64,000 nucleotides of DNA from JAAXHB01 sp965214945 (GCA_965214945.1 OZ244029.1:2852001-2916000), one strand, 5' to 3'. Shown: positions 41,307-50,806, counted from the first letter of the stretch. Numbers and translations are program-made. Notes: generated by a model from the sequence alone, not told the origin.

Positions 41307-42731
41307 ATGACAACAACGCTGCCGCCACCTGACCCGCACGCAGAGCACATCTGGACCCAGTGTGCCCAGACGATCAGAAGCCAAGTAAGCGACGCAGTGT
41401 GGAGGACCACCTTCAGCGGCACCAGGGCCACGGCCTTCGCACGCAACTCCCTGGTACTCCAGGTGCCCACCGCATTGCAGAAGATGCGCATCGAGCGTCG
41501 GTACTTCCCGCTGGTGCGCGACGCGCTTAGCGAGACGACCCCCGGAGCAACCCTGCAGATCGACATCCATCCGGATCGGGGATCGCCTCAGACCGATCAG
41601 TCGCCTGCCCAGACCAGCTCCGAAGCTAAGCAGGCGCACACCCGAGAGCAGGCTGACCCGGCCGGACGAACCACCGGGTCAGCAAGGTTGGAGCCGAGCC
41701 GCCCCGCCACCAACACTCGACTCACTTTCAACACCTTCGTGACAGGCACGTCCAACCGCTTCGCTCACGCAGCCGCCTACGCAGTCGCCGAGCAGCCGTC
41801 TTACGAGTTCAATCCGCTGTTCATCTACGGTGCATCCGGACTTGGTAAGACGCATCTTTTACAGGCCATCGCACACTACGTCACCAAGCACTACCCGGAT
41901 TACGCCACGCGTTACGTCACCACAGAGACTTTCCTCAACGAATTCATCACCGCGATTCGTACCAACACACAGCACGAATTCAAACAGCGATACCGCAGCA
42001 ACACCCTGCTCTTGGTTGATGACATTCAATTCTTGCAGGACAAAGACGGACTGCAAGAGGAGTTCTTCCACACTTTCAACGACGTTCTGCAAAACGGCGG
42101 ACAGATCGTACTGTCATCTGACCGCCTGCCCAACGCGATACCAAAACTGGAGAACAGACTCCGAAGCCGGTTCCGATCCGGTCTCATCACCGATATTCAA
42201 CCTCCAGATTTGGAGACGCGGCTTGCGATCCTACAGAAAAAGACAAACTCTCGATCTGCACAGATCCCCGACAGCGCTTTAACATTCATCGCTGAGAACA
42301 TCACTGACTCTATTCGAGAACTCGAGGGCGCACTGATCAAAGTCATCGCCTACACCAACCTCAGCAAGGAGCCGTGCACTCTGACACTCGTCAAGAGACT
42401 TCTAGCCGATCTAATCAACCCGACAGCTAAGCAGCCAGTTACACTTGATTTGATTTTGAGGACCACGGTCGACATGTTCGACTATAGTTACGAGCAGCTC
42501 ATCGGCCCAAGCCGCCGGCGGCCACTCGTGGAAGTTCGACAGATCGCCATGTATGTCACCCGGCTTATGACCGACTTATCGTACCCGCAGATCGGCAACG
42601 GGTTCGGCAACCGAGACCACACCACGGTCATGCACGCCTGCAAGAAGATAAAAAACGCTATGAAAGAACGTCAAGATCTCTTTGACCGTGTCCAGAAGTT
42701 TCAGAATCGTGTCTCAGAAGCTCGGTCCTGA
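41307..42731 (+). CDS. dnaA: Chromosomal replication initiator DnaA
   Basis: 474 aa from the ATG at 41307. Seen: domain I (HAEHIWTQCAQTIRSQVSDA), a variable domain II (about 90-138), the AAA+ domain with FIYGASGLGKTHLLQAIAHY (residues 175-183 Walker A), LLLVDDIQFLQDKD (Walker B), the arginine-finger region NRLRSRFRSGLITDI, and domain IV with IGNGFGNRDHTTVMHACKKI, the DnaA-box recognition signature. The coding sequence is visibly less GC-rich than genes further from the origin. Confidence 0.98.
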   Translation: MTTTLPPPDPHAEHIWTQCAQTIRSQVSDAVWRTTFSGTRATAFARNSLVLQVPTALQKMRIERRYFPLVRDALSETTPGATLQIDIHPDRGSPQTDQSPAQTSSEAKQAHTREQADPAGRTTGSARLEPSRPATNTRLTFNTFVTGTSNRFAHAAAYAVAEQPSYEFNPLFIYGASGLGKTHLLQAIAHYVTKHYPDYATRYVTTETFLNEFITAIRTNTQHEFKQRYRSNTLLLVDDIQFLQDKDGLQEEFFHTFNDVLQNGGQIVLSSDRLPNAIPKLENRLRSRFRSGLITDIQPPDLETRLAILQKKTNSRSAQIPDSALTFIAENITDSIRELEGALIKVIAYTNLSKEPCTLTLVKRLLADLINPTAKQPVTLDLILRTTVDMFDYSYEQLIGPSRRRPLVEVRQIAMYVTRLMTDLSYPQIGNGFGNRDHTTVMHACKKIKNAMKERQDLFDRVQKFQNRVSEARS

Positions 42732-43015
42732 GGGCGTGCTGCGCATTACGAGGTGTCGCGCAGAGGCGAGAGCGTCCCTGGACATACAGTGTGGACCGAC
42801 CCATGGAAAATAGCGAGCAGAATCTGAACAACCGGCGCCTTGCCCACAGGCACTAGGTGACAAGCCGGTCGGCCAGTGGATCGCCCTGACCAATATGGGG
42901 ACCCTCTACGGCAGCTATTTCAAGTACGTCCAGCACTCGGTCCACAATCCACAAGGCCTACTTACAATCACATACACGAATTAACAAACATCTAAGAAGA
43001 AGGAGACCAAGCATC
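42732..43015. other. Probable replication origin oriC (dnaA-dnaN spacer)
   Basis: 284 bp with a cluster of DnaA-box-like 9-mers: TGTGGACCG (42790-42798, reverse), TTGCCCACA (42840-42848), CGGTCCACA (42938-42946) and CAATCCACA (42945-42953), each one or two bases from TTRTCCACA; and an AT-rich stretch at 42955-43005 (ttaacaaacatctaag) that could be the unwinding element. Location between dnaA and dnaN is the usual actinobacterial oriC. The boxes are weak, so the dnaA promoter boxes may contribute. Confidence 0.7.
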
Positions 43016-44188
43016 GTGGCTTTGAAATTCAAAAGCGAGCAGTCTGATTTCCTGAAAGCCATCAGCATTGCTAACCGAGCGGTCATGAGCCGAGGCACGT
43101 TGTTGACCGCTCTGACCGGAGTGCATCTCAGTCTGGACGGTGATACGCTCACTGCGACTGGCAGTGACCTAGATCTGACAATCGCCACTAAGATTGAGGT
43201 GGCGGGTCAAGCGTCGGGTACAGCGGTCATACCGGCCAAGCTGCTCACTGACGTGGCCCGGGTACTGCCGCCCGGTGCTGTGGAGGTGGAGGCTGGCGAA
43301 GAACATGCTCGGTTAGTCGCGGGGACACTCGAATTCGCGATCCGGGTACTTCCGGTACACGACTGGCCTGCGATTCCGTCTGTCGACGGTGACGCCGAGA
43401 AGATCGGGGGTGAGGAGTTTCGTGATGCGTTGGGGCAGGTCGTGTCAACTACGTCGTCGGACGATGCTGTGACGACCGACGCCAGCGCGTTTCGTGATGC
43501 GCTGGGGCAGGTCGTGAGGTCAGCCTCAACCGACGACACCCGCCCGATTCTCACCGGTGTGCTGATGTCGGCGGAAGAAGACGGTATCCGTTTGGTGTCG
43601 ACAGATTCCTATCGACTATCGCTGCGCGATCTACCGGGCTCGGCTTTGCTGGGGAAGCACTCGGACGTTCTCGTGCCTGGCCGCGCCCTTGGAGAGCTTC
43701 GGCGCATGATCGGTGATACTGAGGAGGTCACGTTGAAACTCTCAGAGACACGAGCCCAGTTTGATGTCGGTAATAGTCGCCTAGTGGCTCGGCTTATCGA
43801 CGGTAAATTCCCGAATTACCGCGGGCTGATCCCAGACTCGCATCCCAACAAATTAACCGTCAACCGCGCACAGCTTCTGGGAGTCGTACGACGGGTGAGC
43901 CTACTCGCGCAAGACAAGGCGCCCGTGCGCTTCATTATGACAGCGGGCAACCTTGAGCTGCGGGCTATCACCCAGGATGTTGGCTATGCGAGCGAGTCGC
44001 TACCGGCAAACTACGAGGGCGAAGATCTAACCATGGCTTTCAATCCTGGATACCTGACGGACGGGCTTGAGATCGTCGATTCTGAACAGGTGACGCTGCA
44101 CACAGCAGATCCGCTCAAGCCGGCCTTGCTCCGCCCGGTTGACGACGACGGATTCTTGTATCTGGTGATGCCCGTGAGAGTCAGTTGA
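43016..44188 (+). CDS. dnaN: DNA polymerase III sliding clamp (beta) with in-frame internal duplication
   Basis: 390 aa ring-forming clamp, GTG start, AAGAAGGAG upstream. Seen: MALKFKSEQSDFLKAISIAN, STDDTRPILTGVLMSAEEDG, VRFIMTAGNLELRAI, ADPLKPALLRPVDDDGFLYL and VMPVRV. The helix FRDALGQVV is present twice (residues 135-143 and 159-167); the DNA repeat has a 72-bp period and adds 24 residues at the domain 1-2 junction, just before the conserved STDDTRP. The rest is colinear with ordinary clamps. Confidence 0.95.
   Translation: MALKFKSEQSDFLKAISIANRAVMSRGTLLTALTGVHLSLDGDTLTATGSDLDLTIATKIEVAGQASGTAVIPAKLLTDVARVLPPGAVEVEAGEEHARLVAGTLEFAIRVLPVHDWPAIPSVDGDAEKIGGEEFRDALGQVVSTTSSDDAVTTDASAFRDALGQVVRSASTDDTRPILTGVLMSAEEDGIRLVSTDSYRLSLRDLPGSALLGKHSDVLVPGRALGELRRMIGDTEEVTLKLSETRAQFDVGNSRLVARLIDGKFPNYRGLIPDSHPNKLTVNRAQLLGVVRRVSLLAQDKAPVRFIMTAGNLELRAITQDVGYASESLPANYEGEDLTMAFNPGYLTDGLEIVDSEQVTLHTADPLKPALLRPVDDDGFLYLVMPVRVS
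43417..43516. repeat. 28-bp near-exact direct repeat inside dnaN, period 72 bp
   Basis: gtttcgtgatgcgttggggc plus aggtcgtg at 43417-43444 and the same with one C for T at 43489-43516. In frame (24 codons). Confidence 0.9.
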
Positions 44189-44240
44189 TCAAGCTGCCCT
44201 GCTCCGGGTATAGCTGCTCTCGAGGCGACCGTGCGGCCCG

Positions 44241-45335
44241 ATGAGGGTGCGCTGCTTGGAGTTGTTCGACTTCCGCAATTTTGCCCGAGCTGATCTGATT
44301 TTTGAGGGCCAGTTCACAGCGCTCGTAGGCGCGAACGGGCAAGGCAAGACCAACCTGCTCGAGGCCATTGGCTTTGCTGGTGGGCTGGGTTCAATTCGGG
44401 GTGCTCCGGACGCGGCCTTGGTGCGCCAGGGTGCCGAAGAGGCGGTGATGCGTTGCGAGGCCCAGACTGACGCAGGCCGTGACGTGCTGATCGAGGCGAG
44501 CCTCCACCTGGGCAAGCCCAACAGGTTTCGGTTGAACCGCCAGCGCCTGATGCGTAAGCGCGACCTGTTCGAGGCGCTGGCCGTGACGGTTCTTATGCCC
44601 GACGATTTAGAGCTTGTGAGCGGATCACCGGGCGTGCGCAGACACTGGATCGACGCGGCGGTGGCGGCTTCGTCGCTGGCAATGGGCTCGCTTACGGGCC
44701 AGCTCACTCGAATACTGCGCCAGCGCAACGCACTGCTGCGCCAGACGTCAGGCCGTCTCGACGCCGGCACGACGATCACATTGGATGTTTGGGACTCGAG
44801 GCTGGCGGAGGCTGGCGAGCGAACACGGCAGAGCCGTGAGGCGCTGCTTGCGGACATAGGCCCGCGCCTTAGCGACAGTTACGCGCGAGTCGCTGCTGCG
44901 GCCACCCGGGTGACTGCGCGATATGAGTCTTCGTGGGGCAACGAGCCGCTATCAGAGGCACTGGCAGCCGCAAGGACCACCGACCTGAGACGAGGCGTCA
45001 GCACCGTGGGCCCACATCGTGACGAGGTGAGCCTCATGATTGACGGGCGACCGGCTCGTACCCATGCGTCGAGAGGTGAGCAGCGGTCTCTGGCGCTGGC
45101 CATGCGCCTGGCGGTGGACGCGACCGTGCGCGAGCAGCGTCGGGTGCGCCCCGTGATGTTGTTGGACGATGTTTTCGCTGAACTCGACCGGAACAGGGCC
45201 GCGGCACTGCTGCGCGCTTTGCCCGAGGGCCAGTGCATCCTGGCGTCGTCAGCGCTGCCTGAAGGTGCCAACCCCGATCAGACGGTGCGGGTCTGCGGTG
45301 ATGCGCTTAGCGCCGTCTCTCCGCCCGGCCGATGA
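44241..45335 (+). CDS. recF: DNA replication and repair protein RecF
   Basis: 364 aa SMC-like ATPase acting in gap repair. Seen: MRVRCLELFDFRNFARADLI, Walker A ALVGANGQGKTNLLEAI, TVLMPDDLELVSGSPGVRRH, STVGPHRDEVSLMIDGRPAR, SRGEQRSLALAMRLA (signature) and MLLDDVFAELDRNRAAALL (Walker B). Overlaps the DUF721 gene by 4 bp. Confidence 0.96.
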   Translation: MRVRCLELFDFRNFARADLIFEGQFTALVGANGQGKTNLLEAIGFAGGLGSIRGAPDAALVRQGAEEAVMRCEAQTDAGRDVLIEASLHLGKPNRFRLNRQRLMRKRDLFEALAVTVLMPDDLELVSGSPGVRRHWIDAAVAASSLAMGSLTGQLTRILRQRNALLRQTSGRLDAGTTITLDVWDSRLAEAGERTRQSREALLADIGPRLSDSYARVAAAATRVTARYESSWGNEPLSEALAAARTTDLRRGVSTVGPHRDEVSLMIDGRPARTHASRGEQRSLALAMRLAVDATVREQRRVRPVMLLDDVFAELDRNRAAALLRALPEGQCILASSALPEGANPDQTVRVCGDALSAVSPPGR

Positions 45336-45730
45336 GCACGCCGCGTCACAGCCGCAGGCGGCCGGCCTCCGACTCGACCCGCCAGCGGTTCGACCCTCTC
45401 AATCGTGATGGGCCGGTGGCCGCTTCGGAACTGCTCCGGCGCCTGTTGAGCACGCTCGAAAAGCCCTCACCGGACATTATAATCTCGGTATTCAAACGCT
45501 GGGAGCAGGTGGTGGGTGCCGACATCGCCAGGCACTGTCGGCCCGTGGCCATCGAAGGCGACCGGCTGATCGTGGCGGCCGACGATCCGATGTGGGCCAG
45601 CGAGTTCCAGTGGCTTTCAGAGATGGTGCTCGAACGGCTGGCTGAAGTGTCCGGCGGCTGCCGGATGGAGCATCTCGCAGTACGCGTGGTCCCCGGCCAC
45701 CTCAACCCGCGGCGCTCTGAGGAACAGTGA
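45332..45730 (+). CDS. DUF721 (DciA-like) protein
   Basis: 132 aa. Seen: a basic N-terminal 35 residues and the DUF721 core KRWEQVVGADIARHCRPVAI with DRLIVAADDPMWASEFQWLS. DciA proteins help load DnaB in bacteria that lack DnaC; the actinobacterial gene between recF and gyrB belongs to this family. ATG overlaps the recF stop; 15 bp before gyrB. Confidence 0.88.
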   Translation: MSTPRHSRRRPASDSTRQRFDPLNRDGPVAASELLRRLLSTLEKPSPDIIISVFKRWEQVVGADIARHCRPVAIEGDRLIVAADDPMWASEFQWLSEMVLERLAEVSGGCRMEHLAVRVVPGHLNPRRSEEQ

Positions 45731-45745
45731 ACAGGAGTCGCATTT

Positions 45746-47824
45746 GTGGTGAGGCTCAAGCACGTGCCTGAACCCCAATTCACCCGTGCTTCCAGCGTGG
45801 TGGCGCGCGAGCCTGCCGGCGCAGCGACCGACGGGTCGTCTTATGAGGCCCGAGACATCACTGTTTTGGAAGGCCTCGAGGCTGTGCGGGCCCGGCCCAG
45901 CATGTACATCGGGTCGAAGGGCCCAACCGGCTTGCATCACCTGGTGTGGGAGGTGGTGGACAACTCGGTGGACGAGGCGATGGCGGGGCATTGCTCGCGC
46001 ATCGACGTCACGATTTATGCAGACGGTTCATGCGAGGTCGCCGACGATGGGCGCGGCATTCCTGTCGCGCCGCATCCCGACTACGACAACATTCCGGCCG
46101 TCGAGCTGGTGATGACCGTTCTGCACGCCGGCGGCAAGTTCGGCGGAGGTGGCTATCGCATCTCCGGAGGCCTGCACGGGGTGGGCGTCTCGGTTGTGAA
46201 CGCTCTGTCCAGCCGTCTGGAGGTGACGATCGACCGCGGCGGGCGACGCTTTGAGATGGCCTTCATCAACGGAGGCCACCCCGACGGGCTGCTGCGAGAC
46301 ACGGGCGCATCACCCACTGGGCAACACGGCTCACCCCGCACAGGCACCACGGTGAGGTTCTGGCCTGACCGGACGATTTTCGAGGAGACGCGCTTTCGGT
46401 ACCAGACGCTGGTCGAGCGGCTTCAGATGATGGCCTTCTTGAACCGGGGGCTGCGCATCGCGATCCGGGATATGCGAACCTCCGCACCGCACCGCGCCGA
46501 GGAGCGGTCGTTCTGCTACGACGGCGGCATCATCGACTACGTCAGCCACCTGAACCGCTCCAAGGAGCGTCTGTTCGACGCGGTCGGCCACTTCTCGGGG
46601 GCCGAAGTGATAGACGGCGAGCCGCACGAGGTCGAGGTGGCGTTCCAGTGGAACACCGGGTTCAACACCGACGGGCTGCACAGTTTCGCCAACGGCATCG
46701 CCACCACCGAGGGCGGTACCCACGAGCAGGGCTTCCGTTCGGCGCTGACGCGCACCATGAACGTCTACGCGCGAGATCGGGGCCATCTCAAGGCCAGCCA
46801 CGCCGGACTGCAGGGCACTGACAGCCGCGAGGGCCTGACGGCCATCATCAGTTGTCGCCTCGGGGCACCACAGTTTGAGGGCCAGACCAAGACCAAGCTC
46901 GGGAACACTTCCATGCGTTCGCTGGTGGAGCGCGTCACCAACGCGGCGCTGAGGGACTGGCTTGAAGAGCATCCCGCAGAGGCGAGGAAGGCTGTCGTCA
47001 AAGCGATCGCCGCCTCGAAGGCACGCGAGGCCGCGGCGCGCATCCGCTCGGAGATTCGCTCGAAGTCGCTGCTCGACGGGGCAGGCATGCCCGACAAGCT
47101 CAAGGATTGCACCGCCAAGCACGCGGCGCAGCGTGAGCTGTTCATTGTTGAGGGCGACTCAGCGGGAGGCTCAGCGGTGCGCGCCCGCGACCCAAAGACG
47201 CAGGCTGTGCTGCCGATTCGGGGCAAGATTCTCAATGTCGAGCGAGCCCGCATAGGTCGGATGCTCAACAACAACGAAATTAAGGCGCTGATCACAGCCA
47301 TTGGTGCCGGGTTCGGCTCAGGTGCCGACGGCAACGGCGCATCGCCAGATAACGACACCGGCTTCGACTTGGACCAGGCTCGTTATCACAAGGTGATCGT
47401 GTTAGCCGATGCCGACGTGGACGGCAGCCACATCCGCACGTTGCTGCTGACGTTTTTCTTCCGACAGATGCGAGAACTCGTCGAGGCGGGTTGCGTGTAT
47501 GTCGCCCAGCCACCGCTTTACTCCACGAAGGTGTCGAGCTCCAAGACGGAATACCTGCTCGATGACGCCGCTAAAGATAGGTTCCTGGAACAGCGGCCCG
47601 GCTACAGCAAAGACTTCCAGCGCCTGAAGGGCCTCGGCGAGATGGACTGGCAGGAACTGCGCTCCACCACGATGGACCCGGGCTCGCGCAGCCTGCTGCG
47701 GGTCTCGGTGGAACAGGCCGCCATCGCCGATGAGATCACGTCGATCCTGATGGGCGCCGATGTTGAGCGGCGCAAGGACTTCATAGTCAACAACGCCAGA
47801 GAAGTCCGCAACCTGGACTTCTGA
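45746..47824 (+). CDS. gyrB: DNA gyrase subunit B
   Basis: 692 aa. Seen: GHKL ATPase blocks ARPSMYIGSKGPTGLHHLVW, EVVDNSVDEAMAGH, GGLHGVGVSVVNALSS; transducer; TOPRIM EGDSAGGSAVRARDPKTQAV and VLADADVDGSHIRTLLLTFF; and the end NNAREVRNLDF. The N-terminus is about 30 residues longer than usual before EARDITVLEGLEAVRARP. GTG start. Makes negative supercoils with GyrA. Confidence 0.97.
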   Translation: MVRLKHVPEPQFTRASSVVAREPAGAATDGSSYEARDITVLEGLEAVRARPSMYIGSKGPTGLHHLVWEVVDNSVDEAMAGHCSRIDVTIYADGSCEVADDGRGIPVAPHPDYDNIPAVELVMTVLHAGGKFGGGGYRISGGLHGVGVSVVNALSSRLEVTIDRGGRRFEMAFINGGHPDGLLRDTGASPTGQHGSPRTGTTVRFWPDRTIFEETRFRYQTLVERLQMMAFLNRGLRIAIRDMRTSAPHRAEERSFCYDGGIIDYVSHLNRSKERLFDAVGHFSGAEVIDGEPHEVEVAFQWNTGFNTDGLHSFANGIATTEGGTHEQGFRSALTRTMNVYARDRGHLKASHAGLQGTDSREGLTAIISCRLGAPQFEGQTKTKLGNTSMRSLVERVTNAALRDWLEEHPAEARKAVVKAIAASKAREAAARIRSEIRSKSLLDGAGMPDKLKDCTAKHAAQRELFIVEGDSAGGSAVRARDPKTQAVLPIRGKILNVERARIGRMLNNNEIKALITAIGAGFGSGADGNGASPDNDTGFDLDQARYHKVIVLADADVDGSHIRTLLLTFFFRQMRELVEAGCVYVAQPPLYSTKVSSSKTEYLLDDAAKDRFLEQRPGYSKDFQRLKGLGEMDWQELRSTTMDPGSRSLLRVSVEQAAIADEITSILMGADVERRKDFIVNNAREVRNLDF

Positions 47825-47837
47825 TGGGGGCTGGCTG

Positions 47838-50393
47838 ATGGGCACCGGAGGCGCTCACGGGGACGGCGACCGGGCCGATCATATGGCCGGCGCGATATCT
47901 GAGCCCGATCCGGAGGCGGCCGGCGTGACGGCGGTCGAGATCCAAGAGGAGATGGAGCGCTCCTTCCTCGACTACGCCATGTCGGTGATCATCAGCCGCG
48001 CTCTGCCCGACGCCCGCGACGGCCTGAAACCGGTGCACCGGCGGATCCTGTGGTCGATGTTCGACCAAGGTTTCCGGCCTGACCGTGGCCACGTGAAGTG
48101 CGCGCGCGTAGTCGGCGATGTGATGGCTCGGTTCCACCCTCACGGAGACTCGGCGATCTACGACGCCCTGGCAAGGATGGCACAGCCGTTCTCGTTGCGG
48201 CATCCGCTGATCGACTTCCACGGAAACTACGGGTCGCCTGAGGACCCACCCGCGGCGGCGCGCTACACGGAGTGCCGTCTGGGCGCGCTGGCGATGCGGA
48301 TGCTCGCCGACATCGCCGAGGACACCGTCGATTTCGTCGACAACTATTCAGGCGACTTTGTCGAGCCGTCCGTGCTGCCGTCCAGGCTGCCGAACCTGCT
48401 GGTCAACGGCGCTCAGGGCATCGCGGTCGGTATGGCCACGAGCATCCCTCCGCACAACCTCGGTGAAGTGATCGACGCCGTGACTTACCTGCTCGACAAC
48501 CCGGAAGCGACGGTCGCGGATCTGATGGCATTCGTGAAAGGCCCCGACTTCCCTACCGGCGGGAAGATCCTGGGGCGCAGCGGCATCGCCTCGGCGTACC
48601 GCACCGGACGGGGGTCGGTGAAGACACGCGCCGAAGTGGAGGTGCAAGAGGCGGACGGCCGCGCCGCGCTTGTGGTCACGTCTCTGCCGTATCAGGTGTC
48701 GGTCGGAGCCGTGGCCCGCAGGGTATCCAAGCTGGTGAACGCACGCGAACTCGGCGGCATAGCCGACATCAACGACGAGTCCTCCGGTGAGCAGACCCGC
48801 TTCGTCATCAAGCTCAAGAAGAGCGCCAACCCCGAGGTGGTGCTCAACAACCTTTGGAAGCACACCCCGCTGCAGTCGAGCTTCTCGGTGAACATGGTTG
48901 CGCTGGTCTCGGGCGTACCCCGCACTTTGACGCTGCGAGACGCCCTCGTTGCTTATGTCGACCACCAGATCGAGGTGGTCACACGACGTTCGGAGTTCCG
49001 GCTGGCCGAGCATCGAGCGCGCCTTCACATCCTGGAAGGCCTGATTCGGGCGCTGGAGGTGACAGACGAGATCATCGCGGTGATCCGGGCTAGCCGCGAT
49101 CGGGCCGCGGCGCGGCTCGCGCTCGAGGACACGCCGTTTGAGTTCACCGAGATCCAGGCGGGTTACATCCTGGACATGACGCTGGCGCGCCTCACGCGAA
49201 TGGGCCGAGCACGCTTCGAGGAGGAGGCGGCCCACAGGCGTGAGCAGGTTGCGGAGCTCGAGGCGGTGCTCTCAGACGATGGGCGCCTGCGCGCCGTGAT
49301 CCGAGGCGAGCTGAGCGCGATCCGCGAGCAGCACGCCAGCAAGCGGCGTTCGTCTTTGGAGACCGACCCCGGCGAGCTCGACATCGAGGACCTGATCGAT
49401 GACGACTGCCTGGTGTTCACGATGTCGGCGTCGGGATACGCCAAGACGGTGTCCGCTGAGGACTTTCGGGTGCAGGGCCGCGGCGGCCGGGGGGTTGTGG
49501 GGGTCAAGCTGAAGCACCCGGACGACGCGGCCGCCCTGGCAGTTCACACGACAGCGCATTCGTATCTGCTGCTGTTCACCAACAGCGGCCGTGTCCATCG
49601 CCTTAAGGCTCACCAGGTGCCTAGGGCGTCGCGCCAAGCTCGCGGCACCGCGCTGGTCAACCTGCTGTCGCTCAGCGAGGGGGAGCACGTCGAGGCGGTC
49701 ATCGACACACGCGACTACGAGACGAACCGGTATCTGCTGTTCGCTACAGCGCGCGGTCGGATCAAACGGACCAGGTTCAACGCGTACGACTCGGCCTGGA
49801 AGAAGGGGCTGATAGCGATCAGACTGAACGAGGGCGACGAGCTGGCGTCGGTGGTGCCCGCCGGCGATGGCCGCGATGTGCTGTTGTCGTCGCGCGGGGG
49901 CCGGACGATCCGATTCGCCCTGGAGGAGGTGCGCACCGTGGGCCGAGCCGCTGCGGGCGTGATCGGTATGAGGTTGCGAGGTGACGACGCGCTGGTGTCG
50001 TGCGCGGCCGCGCGGAACGACGCCGAAATGCTGTACGTCACCTCCGCCGGCTACGGCAAGCGCACCCCGGTGGCAGAGTTCTCGGTCAAGCACCGAGGTG
50101 GCTTGGGCGTGGTCGGCATCCGACTGCCTTTCGGCCGCGGAGAGGTGGTCAGCACGCTTGTCGCTGACCCCGGTGACGAGTTCATGGCGATCTCAAGCAA
50201 CGGGAAGGTGATCCGCGCGGCCGTCTCGGCGATCCCGGTGAACCGGCGATACGCGACAGGCGTGAAGGTGATGGCCCTGGAGCCCGGGGACAGCGTGGTG
50301 GCCGCTGTGCTCGTCAGGGACGGCGATGCCGCCGACGGCCCGGACGAAGCGGCGCTCGCCGCGTACGCGCCGGGCAGCTCAACCGGAAAATGA
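47838..50393 (+). CDS. gyrA: DNA gyrase subunit A
   Basis: 851 aa. Seen: a non-conserved 35-residue N-terminus, then EEMERSFLDYAMSVIISRAL, PDARDGLKPVHRRILWSMFD, the quinolone-resistance region HPHGDSAIYDALARMAQ with the usual Ser and Asp retained, the catalytic tyrosine in AAARYTECRL, and six-bladed C-terminal DNA-wrapping repeats with a GyrA-box-like QGRGGRG. 13 bp after gyrB. No intein. Confidence 0.97.
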   Translation: MGTGGAHGDGDRADHMAGAISEPDPEAAGVTAVEIQEEMERSFLDYAMSVIISRALPDARDGLKPVHRRILWSMFDQGFRPDRGHVKCARVVGDVMARFHPHGDSAIYDALARMAQPFSLRHPLIDFHGNYGSPEDPPAAARYTECRLGALAMRMLADIAEDTVDFVDNYSGDFVEPSVLPSRLPNLLVNGAQGIAVGMATSIPPHNLGEVIDAVTYLLDNPEATVADLMAFVKGPDFPTGGKILGRSGIASAYRTGRGSVKTRAEVEVQEADGRAALVVTSLPYQVSVGAVARRVSKLVNARELGGIADINDESSGEQTRFVIKLKKSANPEVVLNNLWKHTPLQSSFSVNMVALVSGVPRTLTLRDALVAYVDHQIEVVTRRSEFRLAEHRARLHILEGLIRALEVTDEIIAVIRASRDRAAARLALEDTPFEFTEIQAGYILDMTLARLTRMGRARFEEEAAHRREQVAELEAVLSDDGRLRAVIRGELSAIREQHASKRRSSLETDPGELDIEDLIDDDCLVFTMSASGYAKTVSAEDFRVQGRGGRGVVGVKLKHPDDAAALAVHTTAHSYLLLFTNSGRVHRLKAHQVPRASRQARGTALVNLLSLSEGEHVEAVIDTRDYETNRYLLFATARGRIKRTRFNAYDSAWKKGLIAIRLNEGDELASVVPAGDGRDVLLSSRGGRTIRFALEEVRTVGRAAAGVIGMRLRGDDALVSCAAARNDAEMLYVTSAGYGKRTPVAEFSVKHRGGLGVVGIRLPFGRGEVVSTLVADPGDEFMAISSNGKVIRAAVSAIPVNRRYATGVKVMALEPGDSVVAAVLVRDGDAADGPDEAALAAYAPGSSTGK

Positions 50394-50464
50394 CAGCCGC
50401 CGCGTTGCTGCTCGGGCTGGTGGCTTGGAGGCGGCCTGTTCAGTGGCAGCCCTGCGGCAGCTGG

Positions 50465-50806
50465 ATGGCTCGTCACAACCGTGCTCGGGGACAGTCGACG
50501 GTGCTGATGGTGGTGATGCTGTTCGCTACGGTGGGCATGGCACTGGCTGTTGCCGAGATTGGACAGATCCTCGACGAGAGCGCCCGCGCCCGCACTGCGG
50601 CCGACGCGGCGGCCTTGGCAGGCGCGGCCGAAGGAGAGGCCGCGGCTGTAGAGATCGCTGCGGCCAACGGCGCTTCGCTCGTGTTCTTCGAAGAGGTCAC
50701 TTCCGCCGGTGCCGGGGAGCGCACGGTCACGGTGGGGGTGCGTGTCGGCCGGGCCTCGCAGCGAGCCCGGGCTGTGGCGACGGTCGAATGGACGGCGCCG
50801 GGGTGA
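50465..50806 (+). CDS. Small secreted/membrane protein resembling TadE/TadG N-terminus
   Basis: 113 aa from ATG 50465 (frame also open from 50390, overlapping gyrA end). Seen: RARGQSTVLMVVMLFATVGM, a hydrophobic N-terminal helix, then the block ARARTAADAAALAGAAEGEA, which is the TadE/TadG-like pilin pattern (pilus assembly protein). A beta-rich C-terminal segment follows (GERTVTVGVRVGRASQRARA). It has no tad cluster around it and sits between gyrA and the DUF3566 gene, overlapping the latter by 4 bp. Confidence 0.7.
   Translation: MARHNRARGQSTVLMVVMLFATVGMALAVAEIGQILDESARARTAADAAALAGAAEGEAAAVEIAAANGASLVFFEEVTSAGAGERTVTVGVRVGRASQRARAVATVEWTAPG

Noticed and set aside
45617..47122. Several minus-strand open frames opposite gyrB
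   Set aside because: gyrB motifs are unbroken on the plus strand; these frames are compositional shadows.
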